Assembly: GCF_932276165.1 (NCBI RefSeq)
Contig: NC_064001.1
Location: 6,145,501-6,209,500 of the forward strand
Direction: 5' to 3'
Origin: Plutella xylostella
Taxonomy: Eukaryota; Arthropoda; Insecta; Lepidoptera; Plutellidae
DNA: 64,000 nucleotides
In this document: piece by piece, positions 29,028-41,903 of the stretch
How positions within the stretch are numbered: the first letter of the stretch is position 1
Layout of the letters: every line of letters starts with the position of its first letter
The notes under the pieces: generated by a model
The model's database searches: none
The model's input: only the letters and a program-made list of their open reading frames with translations
What the model was told of the DNA's origin: nothing
Translations under genes and position numbers: made by a program

Positions 29028-31306
29028 AAAGCCAGACAGCAAGAGATTTAATTTTGATTAACTTTATCAACTTACAAGCCACTATTTTTTTTATTAATAA
29101 TATGTAATATGTCAGATTTTTATCTTTATTGTTGAACTACTAGACCCAGGTTATTTGGCATACATACATGTCTATCTCACACATTTAAATGCAAGTCGTT
29201 TCTATGTTAAAAATGTGCATAGTCAGAGTCAGTGACTAAATTTACTAAATTCTAATCTATCATAACCATTTTATTCTGGGAGGTGTGATCTGATCAGAAA
29301 AAAATAATTACTTATGCCTACAATTTCACATTATACATTTCATCCATTGTATCACAAGGTTTTCACATGGAGCAATATGTATGGGCAATTTTCTAGCAAG
29401 CAACCTGGGAATGGAAATTACTTTTTGTCCTCAGTTTTTTGCCGCAACATTATTGCAATGGAAAACTGCTATTGTTTGCTCAGCCTCGCTGAACTTGTAA
29501 ATAGTTTTCCCTTGAATTTCCCACTGAGCTTATTTATGACTGACATGGATATTTTTTCATGCAATCTCGTAACTTTCCTTCAATGATCGATGCGTTGTGG
29601 TGCACTGGTGTACTAATTACCTAAGTGCTTAAACTAATAAATAATAATAATCAAGATCAGCAGTGGGGACGTAATGGGTCGTGATGATGATGATGAATCA
29701 AGATCAAGAGCCCGATTTTCGCTGACTGACGTTATATTATATATTTACATGACTGAAGTTGCTTTGTATGTATTAAACGTACATACAAATCGGTATGTGC
29801 GGATTATTTTAGGACAGTCTGTGTTTAAAATTAGAGCTAGTGCAGCCAACCTCACGCGTCATCCTGCTATTTGTATTACTACTTATGAGTATGTATGACT
29901 CATGTATGGTGGATTGAGCTGGTATTAAGCACAAATTCACTTAAGATTCTGCCAAAAAACTACCAGTGTACTACTACTTACCATATTATATTTTGCGAAA
30001 ATCTCCCCCAGCAAATTGACTCGCAAGATAAACATCGCAAAAGATCCAGCGTTAATTTCGATCGTCGACAATCAGAAGTCATCGACATCTGGATGCCTCG
30101 TTAGGTGCTCCTTTAAATTAAGTCGTCCTGTTTAATATTCAACATCAGACGTATTTTGATGTGTCCCCAGTACAACATTCGTACGGAGCACGCATCCATT
30201 ATGTCGTATCTTCGATCGCCGCTCACGATCAAGCTACTGGTTTTGATAAAGCCATTGTCTTCGCATTTGGATTTACTGCGCATGAACGTGTCTCCGTTTC
30301 GGACAATATTTAAAGCATTATTCTTAGCAAGAGAAAGACAAAATGGGAGACACTTGTTTGCCAAAATAATTTGAGACGTATGTATTATCCAGACATGAGG
30401 AAACAAAGAAATGTAAACTACAAAGAGAATATCTAACAAAAATAAACGTCGGAGTCAACAACATCAACAAAGACAAAAGGATCCAATTTTACCGATCCAC
30501 AAAGGGTTTTATTTGGCAAATAATTATTTTCAGACACATGCGATTATAAAGAGCATTAACTGTGTATGAGTCATACGTCGCGAGGACATATCCTTGCGTG
30601 TCCTCAAAGTCAAGACTCCAAACGGGGAGTGGCGCTTGTGACCCTCGAGATACTATAAGGAATTATAAATATAACGTCTTCATCAAATTGACGCAGTTAT
30701 GATGCGACCGGTGCATCGAAAAGGGTTCATAGCACTTTTAAGCTCTTTATATACTCATTAAACAAATGAGTTTGGGAAAAAATATGTGATTCTTAATAAA
30801 GCTGTTTAATCGTAAATGCATGATTAAATTAAACTCGAAGCCCCTTGATCAGGATGAAGTCATGGAGTGTAGGTACTACACGTTTGATTGACGATGAGCG
30901 TCGCTGGTGACATCACCCACAGTCGGGCCGCCACGGCTACTGTTTGTGCTCCTAATTCAACAAAGACTCGTCCCCATGCGGTAATTGGCTAACCACATGC
31001 CAAGACTATCCAACTATATGTGATTCTTTTTGTGTTTTAACAAAGAACTTGCTAATAAATGTAGAAATATTTATATTTAGGTTTTGTGTTTTGATAAGAT
31101 ACACTTGCTTGGTTGCGTCTGTTGATTTCGCCACAAAGAATATATTTTTATTTACTGAGGAAACGTAAACAACATATCAAGTTAAATGAAGTTGTTTACT
31201 TGAATTTATCTTACAGACAAAACAAAGTAAACAATCGTTGTTGTGACAAGTTCAATTTGGCTATATCACGCCGTATTCTAGATTTCTTATGTGAATACAA
31301 TAATAC
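29028..31306. other. Region without recognised gene
   Basis: Several open frames of 60-110 codons occur by chance on both strands (for example 29314-29586), but none shows a known motif, a good splice context or protein-like composition. No clear repeat structure was identified either. Confidence 0.4.
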
Positions 31307-31598
31307 TGAAAATATAAATGGCGACGACCGAATGGCGTAGTGGTTAGTGACCTGACTACTGAGCCGATGGTCCCGGGTTCGATTCCCGGCTGGGGCAGAT
31401 ATTTGTTTAAACACAGATATTTGTTCTCGGGTCTTGGATGTGCCCGAAAAATGGCAATAGGCCCGCCCCCTATTACATTGGGACTAACATAACACTCTGG
31501 CGAAAAGTGGGTGCAGCAATGCACCTCTGCCTACCCCGCAAGGGAGTACATTAGTACAAGGCGTGAGTGCGTGTGTGTGTGTGTGTGAAAATATAAAT
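31307..31598 (+). mobile_element. tRNA-derived SINE with target duplications
   Basis: The insert (31320-31585) has a tRNA-like head with box A (TGGCGTAGTGG) and box B (GGTTCGATTCC). A body follows with GGGCAGATATTTGTTTAAAC and TCTCGGGTCTTGGATG, and the tail is (GT)n. A 13-bp direct repeat TGAAAATATAAAT at 31307-31319 and 31586-31598 flanks it. It is an intact-looking member of the same family as the minus-strand fragment at 16085-16205. Confidence 0.9.
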
Positions 31599-34500
31599 AC
31601 GTGATTGTAGAGCTCCATCCGAATCATTTCGTTGAATTTGAAAGCTGATGTATCTTTCTGACCTTATCTCTATTATCGATTTCTAAAACGTCTAAAAGCA
31701 TCGATTATTTTATTTTACCTGAAGACCCCTTTACTACGTTTTTCATTTTCGTATGAACGGTTGCCGCGTCAGTAAATTTTCTTTGAAGTACTGAGATTAA
31801 TTCTGTTGCTTTTCGCGGCTCGACATTCATTTCCTCACATCGTCCAAACGAGTCACTCCCAGTTCTCTGGGGTAGCCGATAAGGGCTACTGCAGACGGTA
31901 TCTAAGCGGGTCAGGGGCTGACACTTTGTGCGTCTCTGTTAATATGTCATGTTTCCACTCCAGACCTTTGTTCTGGGTCATGTTGGCACCGCTTAGGAAA
32001 CTGTTTATATATACAGGCGTCCCGCTACGAGAGTTGAACATATCTCTTTCTGTATACTACTATATAAGTGCTTCTCTTGTTGACTTCATCTGCATAGATT
32101 TATGTAAATAAAAGTTTACTTTGATGTATATAGGTGCTTCGCTCTTACACAAATGAATCCTATAATGTATAGTCTCCGGCATATTAAACGACTCATTTTA
32201 CAGCCTTGCCTAGCGACAGCTATACAATTCTACCATTGATCCGATTTAATATCTAATCTAGTAATCAAATTGGAAACACATTAACGCGGTCGACCTCAAA
32301 TAGCAAACCTCATTTGCAGCGGTACAAAGAGATTCTTAGTACATACATCTAATGCGGTGCTACATTAGTACTATCAGCTCCAGTATAAACATGCCAGTTT
32401 ATTCGCCGGCACTGCACCGGCATCGGCACGTTCTATGGGAGTTATACGACGACGTCTAAAGCCGTATCGATTTACTTGTGACTGATTGTACCCGACGAGC
32501 TTTTACGCCAACGCACCATTATTCGCTCGGTCTACTCACCTGAATACATGCCAGTCTGGCGACAATGGATGTTATATTCCCACATAATGGTTTCCTCCGC
32601 TAATGGAACGATAACACTCGATACACTTCCGAGTTGGAGGGTTTCCAGGCGACTCGGAGATATTGGCGAATGCATCAAATCTGCAGACACTTTGGATTCG
32701 ATTTTGTGCTGTCGAATCGGTTTTGCGATGCAAGTGTCTTCAGGCTGTGTGGTTCGGTTGGCAGCCCTGTGACTAAGCATCACTGCAAGTACAGTCGGTC
32801 GGCACGCAGTCAGAAACTCACGCTCCAGTTACCACAAATAACATTAATTGTTTTGCATTCTACTCCGCGGATGTACTGTGTTACTTATGGTTGTGGCATG
32901 CCCGTTATTGCCAACAAGTCACTCATGGCTGGTCTGGTGCTTTGTTGAGAACAGTTGCCCCCATGTCAATAGTGAACCCATCGTACTTAATTACTTATTT
33001 CACTTGCCCTTTGTATGTTTGTAAAAAGAGAGAACAATAAGTTAACAAATAATTAATTGAAATTGGCTAAGCATTTAACATGTCTAAGAATTCTAAACAA
33101 TTCATAAGATTTTCTGTCTTTATCAAATGATGGTCACGTCAGTTAGCAAGGATTGTTGATCTTTTAGTGTTGTGTTGCACACACGAATTGCCCAATTCCT
33201 TGCAGTGAGTGGCCGCGAACGTTGCGTAATAAACACTGCAATTAGATAATTAGCTTCGGAAATTTTCTCTTCGCGTTTTCATGGTCTTTAAGGACGATAC
33301 AGCACGGAGTGTAGATTTGTTAATCATGATTCTGCATTTTAAGATCATAATGTTGCTGTTCGCGTAGATCATGGATTACTTTTGTTTGATATCATCAACA
33401 AACAACAGCTGTCTGGATTCAATTTTTAGCTTTAAAGGACGCCTACGATGCGTATTGCCAATAATAAGAAAATATCGCTTTTATTGATAAGGCCGTCTGT
33501 TGAGTAATATGCACAGTATTAAATGTTATTTTGTGTTCTGTTAAATCAATAAAGTAGTAGGTATTATATTCTTTAGATCGTACATGCATGTTAGTCACGC
33601 TGCCACTTGACATTGTGCTCTATGAAACACTATCCATCCACGGAACTCCCGCTAACTTTAATGCCCGTCTCGTAATTGGCTGAATCGCAGTTGGCTGCAC
33701 TTGTCACGGGATTAGCCGCATCTCTTTGGACTCAAAGGTATCCTCTGCGTCTGATTAAACCACTTTAACTAGCCAGTAACTTGATATCAACTTATCCGTT
33801 ATACGAGAGGAATAAAACTTTCAAAGAGAAATAAAACTTGAATCTTGAGTAACTCTGATTAGTTCCGAAGGCCTTTCGATTATTATATCTGATCGCTTTT
33901 ACCAATAAGTGCTGGTATTAATCAAGATATAGGTTTCCCCATAGATTTATTATTGTTTGGTGACGTAAATCAATGTGTGCAACAGTTGTTATTGTATTGG
34001 CTAACTAATGCACGTGTCGTGTAGTTGGCCGTCAGTCACAATCGCATCAGTATCAGACACCACGGCGAGGCTCGTTTCCTGTGACTGCTCAGCATCAGCT
34101 TTCAGTAATATGAGTCGACTCTTCGCCAGGAAATATGAATCGTTAACGTATAAAGGCATCGACTGTGGTACAACTCAAAAACCTACTTGTATTACTGCAC
34201 TTATAGCAGGGGAGCGGGCGTCTTGTATCGGGAGCTATTTCTGCTGGTAATTTTAATAAGAATCGCATGCTTATTTAAATTATGTTTTATCTTTGAAATA
34301 CTGCGGTTTAGGCAGTCCCACGACCCCGATGTTCTCTCAAAATAAATAAAAGCCACAAGTCATTTGAATTCTCTTCATCATAAATATTCGCTGTCGCAAT
34401 TTCCATTCCGTGTTGCAGTTAAGCATCGCATCCAATCTGCACATCTGCACAGATGATGACACCCGCATTAGTCATTACCACTCGGCGATAGCGTTCACGG

Positions 34501-37500
34501 TCGCGAGGTTTCGATTACGATAAAGACAAGTAGCTTACAGTATGGTCGTTTGTGTAACATCTTCACTAATAGGGAAATTGGTTGTAGGCGGCGGATCGCA
34601 CGCAATGCCGCGGTGGCGTGCGGCGCTGAGACAGTCATTGAGCCGCGTGCGCGAAGCCTGCACGCCTTCGCGGAAACCTAGCACTCGCGTCCCCAATGTG
34701 AGGATTAATCACCGCCACCCGCCGGCCGCGTCTCCGACATATGTAAACAAACAAAGAGTCCTCCTTGCTCGACTTGTACTAATAGTTATGGTGAAAACTT
34801 GACGTGAAATCCATGCAAAAGAACAATTATTTCATAGTAGCTAATCCTTCTTAATTTAATCTCAGTACAGTGGATTTTGACATATTGGTGTCATGTTTCT
34901 GTGATTGTAAAAGGAATTTCGCTACACCCATAATGGTAAGTGTAATTTTCAACATCGTTACCTTCAATTATGGGCTCGTGTTCATAGTACCGAATAGGCG
35001 CAGTTGAAGTTTACCAATTTGGAGCTGTTAGGCTTTATTTATCTATAGCACGCATAGTCACTGCAAGCAGTAAATAACTTAAATCTGGCGCTATAACAGC
35101 TTTAAATAAACATGAGTGATGTCTGGTCTGTATTATCTGGACAAACATTTTAAGTGCATTAATGCTATCTTGTCGTCTTAAGCGGTCTGAAGTAATTAAA
35201 TACCGAGCTAAATGGTAATATTCCTGCTTATGGTCATCGATAACGCAGTAATTATACGTTTGCGAGTTCTATGTCTCTGTACAACCGGAGCACAGATACG
35301 AGAGACATGTTTTGTAAACATTTTGCAACTTATGCTAATGAGTCATCTGAATCAATTAATTGATGAATTCGATTGGTCGATTTCGTAACTTTACCATCTC
35401 TAGCCGGAGGCTTGTATTTGTATACTTTTATTTATGCAGACAGACGGGCCCACTCAAGAGATACGTAGCCGTGATTTGGTGCGAATAGCTATTTCTGTCA
35501 CGGCGGCGATTGTCAATTGACCCCGCTTCAATCAGTCAGTCGGTCCGAGTCGGAGGATTCATCGGAAATGACTGGGCGACACAACCTTTACTGCGGATCG
35601 TCGCGACATGGCGGCGCAAGGCTGCTGCCCGTCTGCCTTGACTAGCCACTCATGCCTACTGCTTGGCTGATATATTTTATTCTGTTCACTAGGCATTTCC
35701 TTCATGAGAACATTAAGTGAAAATGGCCGGTTAATGCTTCGGTTCGTAATTGACTGATTGTCGATTTAAAAAGTGTTTTTACTTATAATATGCCGGATTA
35801 AATTGTGATAGTGTGAAACAGTGGATTTAGTTAACACAATAACCGATAAGTTATTCTTGTAAACAATACCAAAATTATACTTTGCATATCGTTGAGTCAC
35901 ACACCACATTTGGTGCACAAATAGGCGAGAATGGGGCCTGTCTCGATGATTAATCGCCGAAAATGTAATCGCCATTGGGGCATTGGTAAACCTATATTAA
36001 TGCTTCCATGTCACGGTACACCCTCGCCCTATACACGATTTTATTATCATAACGCCTTATTTCTGATTTATATCTCTCTTGTTTATATCTATATCTGCAC
36101 TGCTTCTAAGGAGAATATGGATCCAGGTAGACATGATTAAAAATCCGTTTTATTCTTTGAAAGGCTTCTGTTTAATTTATTCTGAGTAAATTAAATTTTG
36201 ATGAGAAACAAGGGTGAAGATCTCCTGTTAGCGCCTATCGTTTTGCCTCATTTAGGCTTCTTAAATTCATCTTCACTTTTGTCATGCATTCGGTAGATTC
36301 TTACATTAATTACAGAATTAAATTAGTGTCTTCGCTGTTTCGTTAAAATATGTTCAGCAGTTATAAAAAATAACGGAAAGCATATCCTTTTACGAGATGT
36401 CTACAACACGACAGAAATAAAATAGGATGTAAACATATTGTAGCTAACATAAACACAGAATGCCAGACATAAATGTATTTGTATACAGCTGATGGCTCTA
36501 GCCACTGATTACTTCCCATATAACCTATTTATATGGCTTCCATTTTACCTGTTTAAAGGTTCAAAGTCAATGAACTACATAACATTTCAATCATTACGGT
36601 ACAACTTGCTTTAGCTTCAAGGCACTAAAGGCAATGATATTTTCAGGATTTTTACGCAGATCTAGTAGCGTTTTTAATCACCATCATGATAAGTAATTAA
36701 AGTACTCAATGTTTTAGTAACAAATTTACCGAAATTCATCTGTTAAGTACGCTTATTTAATTACGTATTGTATGAATATTTTTTTATTCGTCTAAATAAT
36801 TTAAAACACGTAATTTAATTTTCAAAATATGCATGATTCATTTAAAATAATGTAATTTTTACATGAAATATTATGATTCCGCAAGCGATTCGGTCACCTT
36901 TTATGGAATCCAGGATGTGCTGTTTCCGCACATTTCATTGCCTTCAACGAAACTTTAATAAGGCTGTCTTGATGACTCGCTTCAGTTTGCTCTGCAGGCT
37001 TCCTTAAAACTTTAAACACAGTTGTACCAACATTTGCATGCGGAGTAACACATATTATTTCCATGTTTGCCAGCACAATCTGCGTATGAATCATTTGCAC
37101 CTGTGGAATGAAGTTATACATGTTTTGATAAATAGCGATACGGCCGTCACCGCGGGTCTAAATGGCAATGATTATTGTGTCATCTACGGTTTACGCTCCG
37201 AGACCGGTTCCGCGAGAGTGGCCACTACGCCGCCGCCGCCGCCGCCGCATGCCGATACTTGGTTAGGCTCAATGAATTCTGTTTATGGGTTTGCTTCGTG
37301 GAAGAGATCCGGCGAAAGTGGATCCACGTGTATGTCTGTTTTGGCGCCAAACGTGAAAACTGTCTGGGATTAGATAATTTGTCAAACTGGTTATTGATGC
37401 ATTGCTCTACCGCGCGTCGTGCTCTCGCTTGTAACACCTTAAAGTGATCAATATCACCGAGGTGCAGTCAGCAAAAGCATCAATTGACTGCCATGAAAGT

Positions 37501-37681
37501 GTCTATCCAAACAACAGCAAACCACCCATTACAGTGGCACCGAATTAGCATTAAGCGGCGGGTGTCGGTTTCTCGTGCGATTGCGGCTGCGCCGGCGCGG
37601 GATGCTATGAAAGTGAAATGAAACCTCGTTGGTCGTTCAACTCGGCACACGCCCTCGACTCGACGCATCTCAGCAAAGCAG
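31599..37681. other. Long region without recognised gene
   Basis: About 6 kb of moderately AT-rich DNA. A CpG-rich patch at about 34570-34740 (open for 86 codons from 34542) is not recognisable as a protein. If Csk has an upstream non-coding first exon it could lie here or in 37.8-41.3 kb, because the exon at 41860 begins with a splice acceptor; I could not pick one out. Confidence 0.4.
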
Positions 37682-37812
37682 TGGGGTCACTCTATATGAC
37701 GAAAACATAAGTTTCAAAGCGCTGCTGCACGAGCCACGACTCTACATCGTTGTATTAAACGTGCCGCTTGGCTCTCGTTTGTTAGGTTTTCGTCAGTATA
37801 GAGTAACCCCCT
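37682..37812. mobile_element. MITE, family A, first copy
   Basis: Ends GGGGTCACTCTATATGACGAAAAC and GTTTTCGTCAGTATAGAGTAACCCC are imperfect inverted repeats. The interior (GCGCTGCTGCACGAGCCACGA and onward) matches the reverse complement of 41270-41406, so this is one family in two orientations. Confidence 0.8.
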
Positions 37813-40800
37813 TGAGCCTCGGCCAGGGAACGCCCGCTTTTAGCAAGTGCCGTCGGTGCAAAGTGCTAGTGACAGCGAGCGGTGGTCAAGGACGCTAAAT
37901 TTTATACGTGAAAACAAGAAACACCAGAATATATGGAGTCTGTTAGCATTACTCCCTTGTTCTTGAGCGTTCTTGTTATTTACATTGCATATCTGCCTTT
38001 CCAATTTCTTCTAGTATAACTTCCTTCAATTTAACGATCGCCTTTAATTTTGAGTTATTTCCTTTTTTTTTCACTTTTACTTCATACGTTTACGGTTCCC
38101 GAAGCTTACAGTGGTCAGTTGGTAACTTGTACGGATGTTGTTTTGATATCGGCGCGTGCCCATCTCGCCGGCCCTCGCCTGTCTATGACGGTGCACATTT
38201 CTACGCAAATTCCTTCTCAATCGTATCCCAAAGAGATGATGCAAACTTGAAACATGACTCGTTTGTTTGGTCTCCATATTGGACCGAGAAGAACAAACAT
38301 GTCTCTAAATATGCTTGAAAGTAGGTATGTGACCAGTACAAACAGCGAATCTCCTAGTAAACCATTCTTCATTTTAGAATAGGCCAGTCACAACAGTGGT
38401 GAGTTAATTCGGTGCTCAAAGGCGTCTGTTACGTCGCCAGCAATAAATCAGATTTAGGCGAGCGTGTTTGTTCCCTCACGGAAGTAGCTAAGGAGATCAT
38501 CGCAGATACACTCTATCTTTGTCCTCATGCAAAGTTAGCTACTTCACGTTAACAAATTATGCGTTTCCTGCTTCAGGATCGTTATCATGTTTATTTCAAT
38601 AACAAAAACCTATTGAAATTTTCAGTAGGTTTCCGTTTGCTTCTTTATTATGCTTATTGGTATTTAATATTTATGTTTTTTTATATAACTGGCATTGCGA
38701 ATTGTATACCTACTTGCTCTGTTACAACAAAAGTAGCTTAGACGAGTTGTTTAGTTATCAAGTAGCAGTAGTCAATGTAAGTCAACGATAGTGTTATTTC
38801 TTACATCTCAAAGAGTGACGTATACAATAACAGAGTCAAACTCGGTAGCGGCGGCGCGTGCGGCTAATGCTCTGTTAGTCTGATGAAAATAATATCTTGC
38901 ATTGTAGAAAACATTGCACGCGAATGCAACGTTGCACCCAGTCAGGCGTACCTATGCGAGGTGCAATTAAAGTTACGTTAGTTACGCAACACCACGGTAT
39001 CGGTAGGTGCATTCGCGCTAGGTCAAGTGAAAAGTCGGCGACGCATTACCATATCAATCTGGTTGCAACAGCGGTGTCGCTTTCACAACTACGCATAAAT
39101 ATCTCATCCGGTATGGTATTCGTTTTTAGCGAATCTGAAGTGTTCCATACTTTCATGAGTACTGACTGATATTCAATAAGCAGAATGTTACAGTGCAAGT
39201 CTGTTCTGTAATCCGATATGAAGTCAGTTAAAGGGCATCCAACAACCCTCTTTCAGGTAACATCGGAAATGTTCCATGAAAAGCGTTCTTCGCAGATATT
39301 TATGTTCTGCCATTTCACACCCACGCCTTTTATAAAGTTGGAAAATCTTCCACTAATGAACTGAATCACCTCACCCTTTTAATTTCTATTTCCAGAACGG
39401 AAAATGTTTTCCAGTTTTTATAACGTTGCTAATTGATGGAATATCGATTTTTTTGTTTGCTATAAAGGGGAGGATATTAATAACCTTGTAACAGACAGGC
39501 ACGTGGCAGTGTTGGAGGGGGGCGGGGGGCGGAGGCGCAGCGTATAGTCCGCCAGCTCGGCCGCTGCACTAGATTGCTCTCAGCTACGTGGCTAATTCTG
39601 GACTCAATTAGTGCGGCTGGCCGAAGTACAGCCTGCTAAAAGCTCACAACACGCAACATTATAACCCGTATTGCCTGCACCATTAAGTAGATCTCATACA
39701 GTACCCGCCGTGTGGCTCACGTTACCGCACACTCCGCATGTAAAATAACTGCCACGAAAATATCTCAACACAAAAGCCGTTTCGTATTTTCTATTTTCTG
39801 CGAGATCAAAGCGAATATTCACAAGTGAAGATTACCTCAACATGATCCCTTTGAAAACATGCTATCGAAATATCCATTTCGGCTGTACGTAAATGCGAAA
39901 TGAAAACAGTCTATCAACGAAATAGTTAAACTGTTAAATAGTGTGCGCATTCCAAGACAACAAAGATTGTTGAATGGCATAGCGATTGGGCGATAGCAGC
40001 GTGGCCTTGCTTGCAGCATTTTTCCATTGGCTTGTAAACAATTGCATAACGCATACAACACATACGCGCAACCATCCGGAAGAATCGTTGTCGTCACGCT
40101 CTGCTGGGAGCACTAGTTTACTACTACGCCGTCGGTTTGAGGACGAGAGTGACTCAACATTTCGCTATATACGAGTACTCTACAGAAGCCATCGGTTTAA
40201 ACTCCACCGTAAACGTAAATAACAGTTAATGAAGATAATAAGTAATGAAATTAAGTGATGATCATGAATTCTTGTTTAGAACGGGATAGCCAGTAACGAC
40301 TAACGACCAATAGTGAGCGAACTTAAAATGTAAAATCAGAGGATTCAGAAATATAATCATGCTAATCTGTGTTTATAGAGCCTCTTTTTTGTCCGTATGG
40401 AACCGCATTGATATACATAGTTATACATAAGTACTTAATTATTTAAAAGTTTTTTTATACTATTGTTTAGTTTCGATGGGGTACGATTCGTGGCCAGAGA
40501 TATTAGTTGTTTGTGCAAAAAGCCCGCATCCTACATATTGGGTGAAAAGTGGATGCAGAAATGCACCTTTACAATGCTATTACGTTGTGATTGTATCCTG
40601 AAATGATAAAGACGACCTTCCAATCGCCTCCCAAAACGCTACCTAGGCTTCCTTGCTTAAATATTCCAAATTTATTAAGATATACAGGCAGCAGATTATT
40701 TATATACATATGCATATGAATATACCCAGCGCTGCTCAGTGAAACTGATCTCAATTAAGAGACTTGAAATAATCTCTTCGAAATCGCTTTATAACATGAT

Positions 40801-41269
40801 TTTACACTTTGTTCGTGATAGATATAATTGAAACAATAGCAGATTACAAAAAGCAAAATCTTTGCGATTAATATACAGCCTTGAGAGCATTACACAGTAC
40901 GCTTTGGAGTTATGAGTGTGACCAACTGAACCGTGGCCGTTTTTACTACAACCCTCTGTTTCATTGTTGTTTCTCGTTTTGTTTTATAACAGCTTTGTGT
41001 TTACTTTGAAAAATATATCTTTGAAAATTGCCATCATTGTGCAAAAGTCAGGTGTATAAATACGAGACACAAACATGGAATACACAATGCCGTATGGCCC
41101 GTATGAGTTTGGGATTGAACGTTACATTAATATTTATTGAGTATATTATGTTGTGTTGTTAGAGTTGATTTCATTGTGGTTGACTTTAGAACGTAAGTCG
41201 CATGTGAGTTGAAAAATAAAACGCCAGAGCACTGAAATACTCGTGTGTGTCGCAGTAGACGGTACTGTA
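37813..41269. other. Region without recognised gene, possible Csk promoter/leader area
   Basis: About 3.5 kb. A GC-rich stretch at about 39500-39560 (GGGGGGCGGGGGGCGGAGG) stands out from its AT-rich setting and could belong to a promoter. No TATA box or exon could be assigned. Confidence 0.35.
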
Positions 41270-41406
41270 GAGTTACTCTATACTGACGAAAAACGAACAA
41301 ACCAGAGATGTCGTGCAATCGGCACGTTTAATATAACGGAATAGAATCGTGGCTCGCATAGCAGCGCTCCGAAATTAAGTTTTTCATCATATAGAGTGAC
41401 CCCCCT
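41270..41406. mobile_element. MITE, family A, second copy (inverted relative to first)
   Basis: Its reverse complement matches 37682-37812 along the whole length, including the ends and the ATTAAACGTGCCG interior block, with scattered differences. Confidence 0.8.
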
Positions 41407-41861
41407 GGACAGGGGCGTGCTGCGTCCACTTTAGGCTATAATCGTCGCGGTTTATGTCTTTCGCCACAACTTGTGCGCAATTAGACACACACTCTAAATG
41501 CACATAGTTAATACGGCCCAATCTAATTGGAGCTTGACTTATATGGCGATTGTGTTGGCCCTGGCCGGAGATTTATGTAAAACAACGCGAAATGGCACTT
41601 ACTGACCTGGATCCAGCGGTGCGGTAGCATCTCTGAGCAATTTTCAAATGAATTACATTTAATTATAGTGGGTTTCTGTGTTCAAAGAGAGTTTGCCGAG
41701 AATGTTAACGGTTTCCCTTCGTAGAGTTTTTATCTGGTACGCGGTGCGACTGTGCCGAGTTTTATATATTTCATGCACTCCAATATTTATTTCCATACCT
41801 CTTCTAGTAATTAGGCAAAACAATACAGTTATCTAATATTTTATTGTATTTGTCGACAGAT

Positions 41862-41888
41862 AATGAAGACTAAAACATCGTCGTTTTA
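41862..41888 (+). other. Short upstream ORF in the Csk leader
   Basis: An ATG two bases into the first recognised Csk exon opens eight codons and stops with TAG, 15 bases before the Csk ATG at 41904. Such short upstream frames can lower translation of the main frame; here this is only a possibility. Confidence 0.35.
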
Positions 41889-41903
41889 GAAGAAGCTCCG
41901 AAT

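Noticed and set aside
29314..29586. 90-codon frame
   Set aside because: Composition and lack of motifs or splice signals suggest chance.
31320..31395. tRNA gene
   Set aside because: Same reason: box A/B head of a SINE with a (GT)n tail and 13-bp target duplications.
34542..34802. 86-codon frame in a CpG-rich patch
   Set aside because: No recognisable motif and no neighbouring exons; could be a Csk leader exon but there is no evidence.
37175..37447. 90-codon frame with an Ala run near 37230
   Set aside because: The run comes from a GCC trinucleotide repeat; no conserved domain, no splice support.
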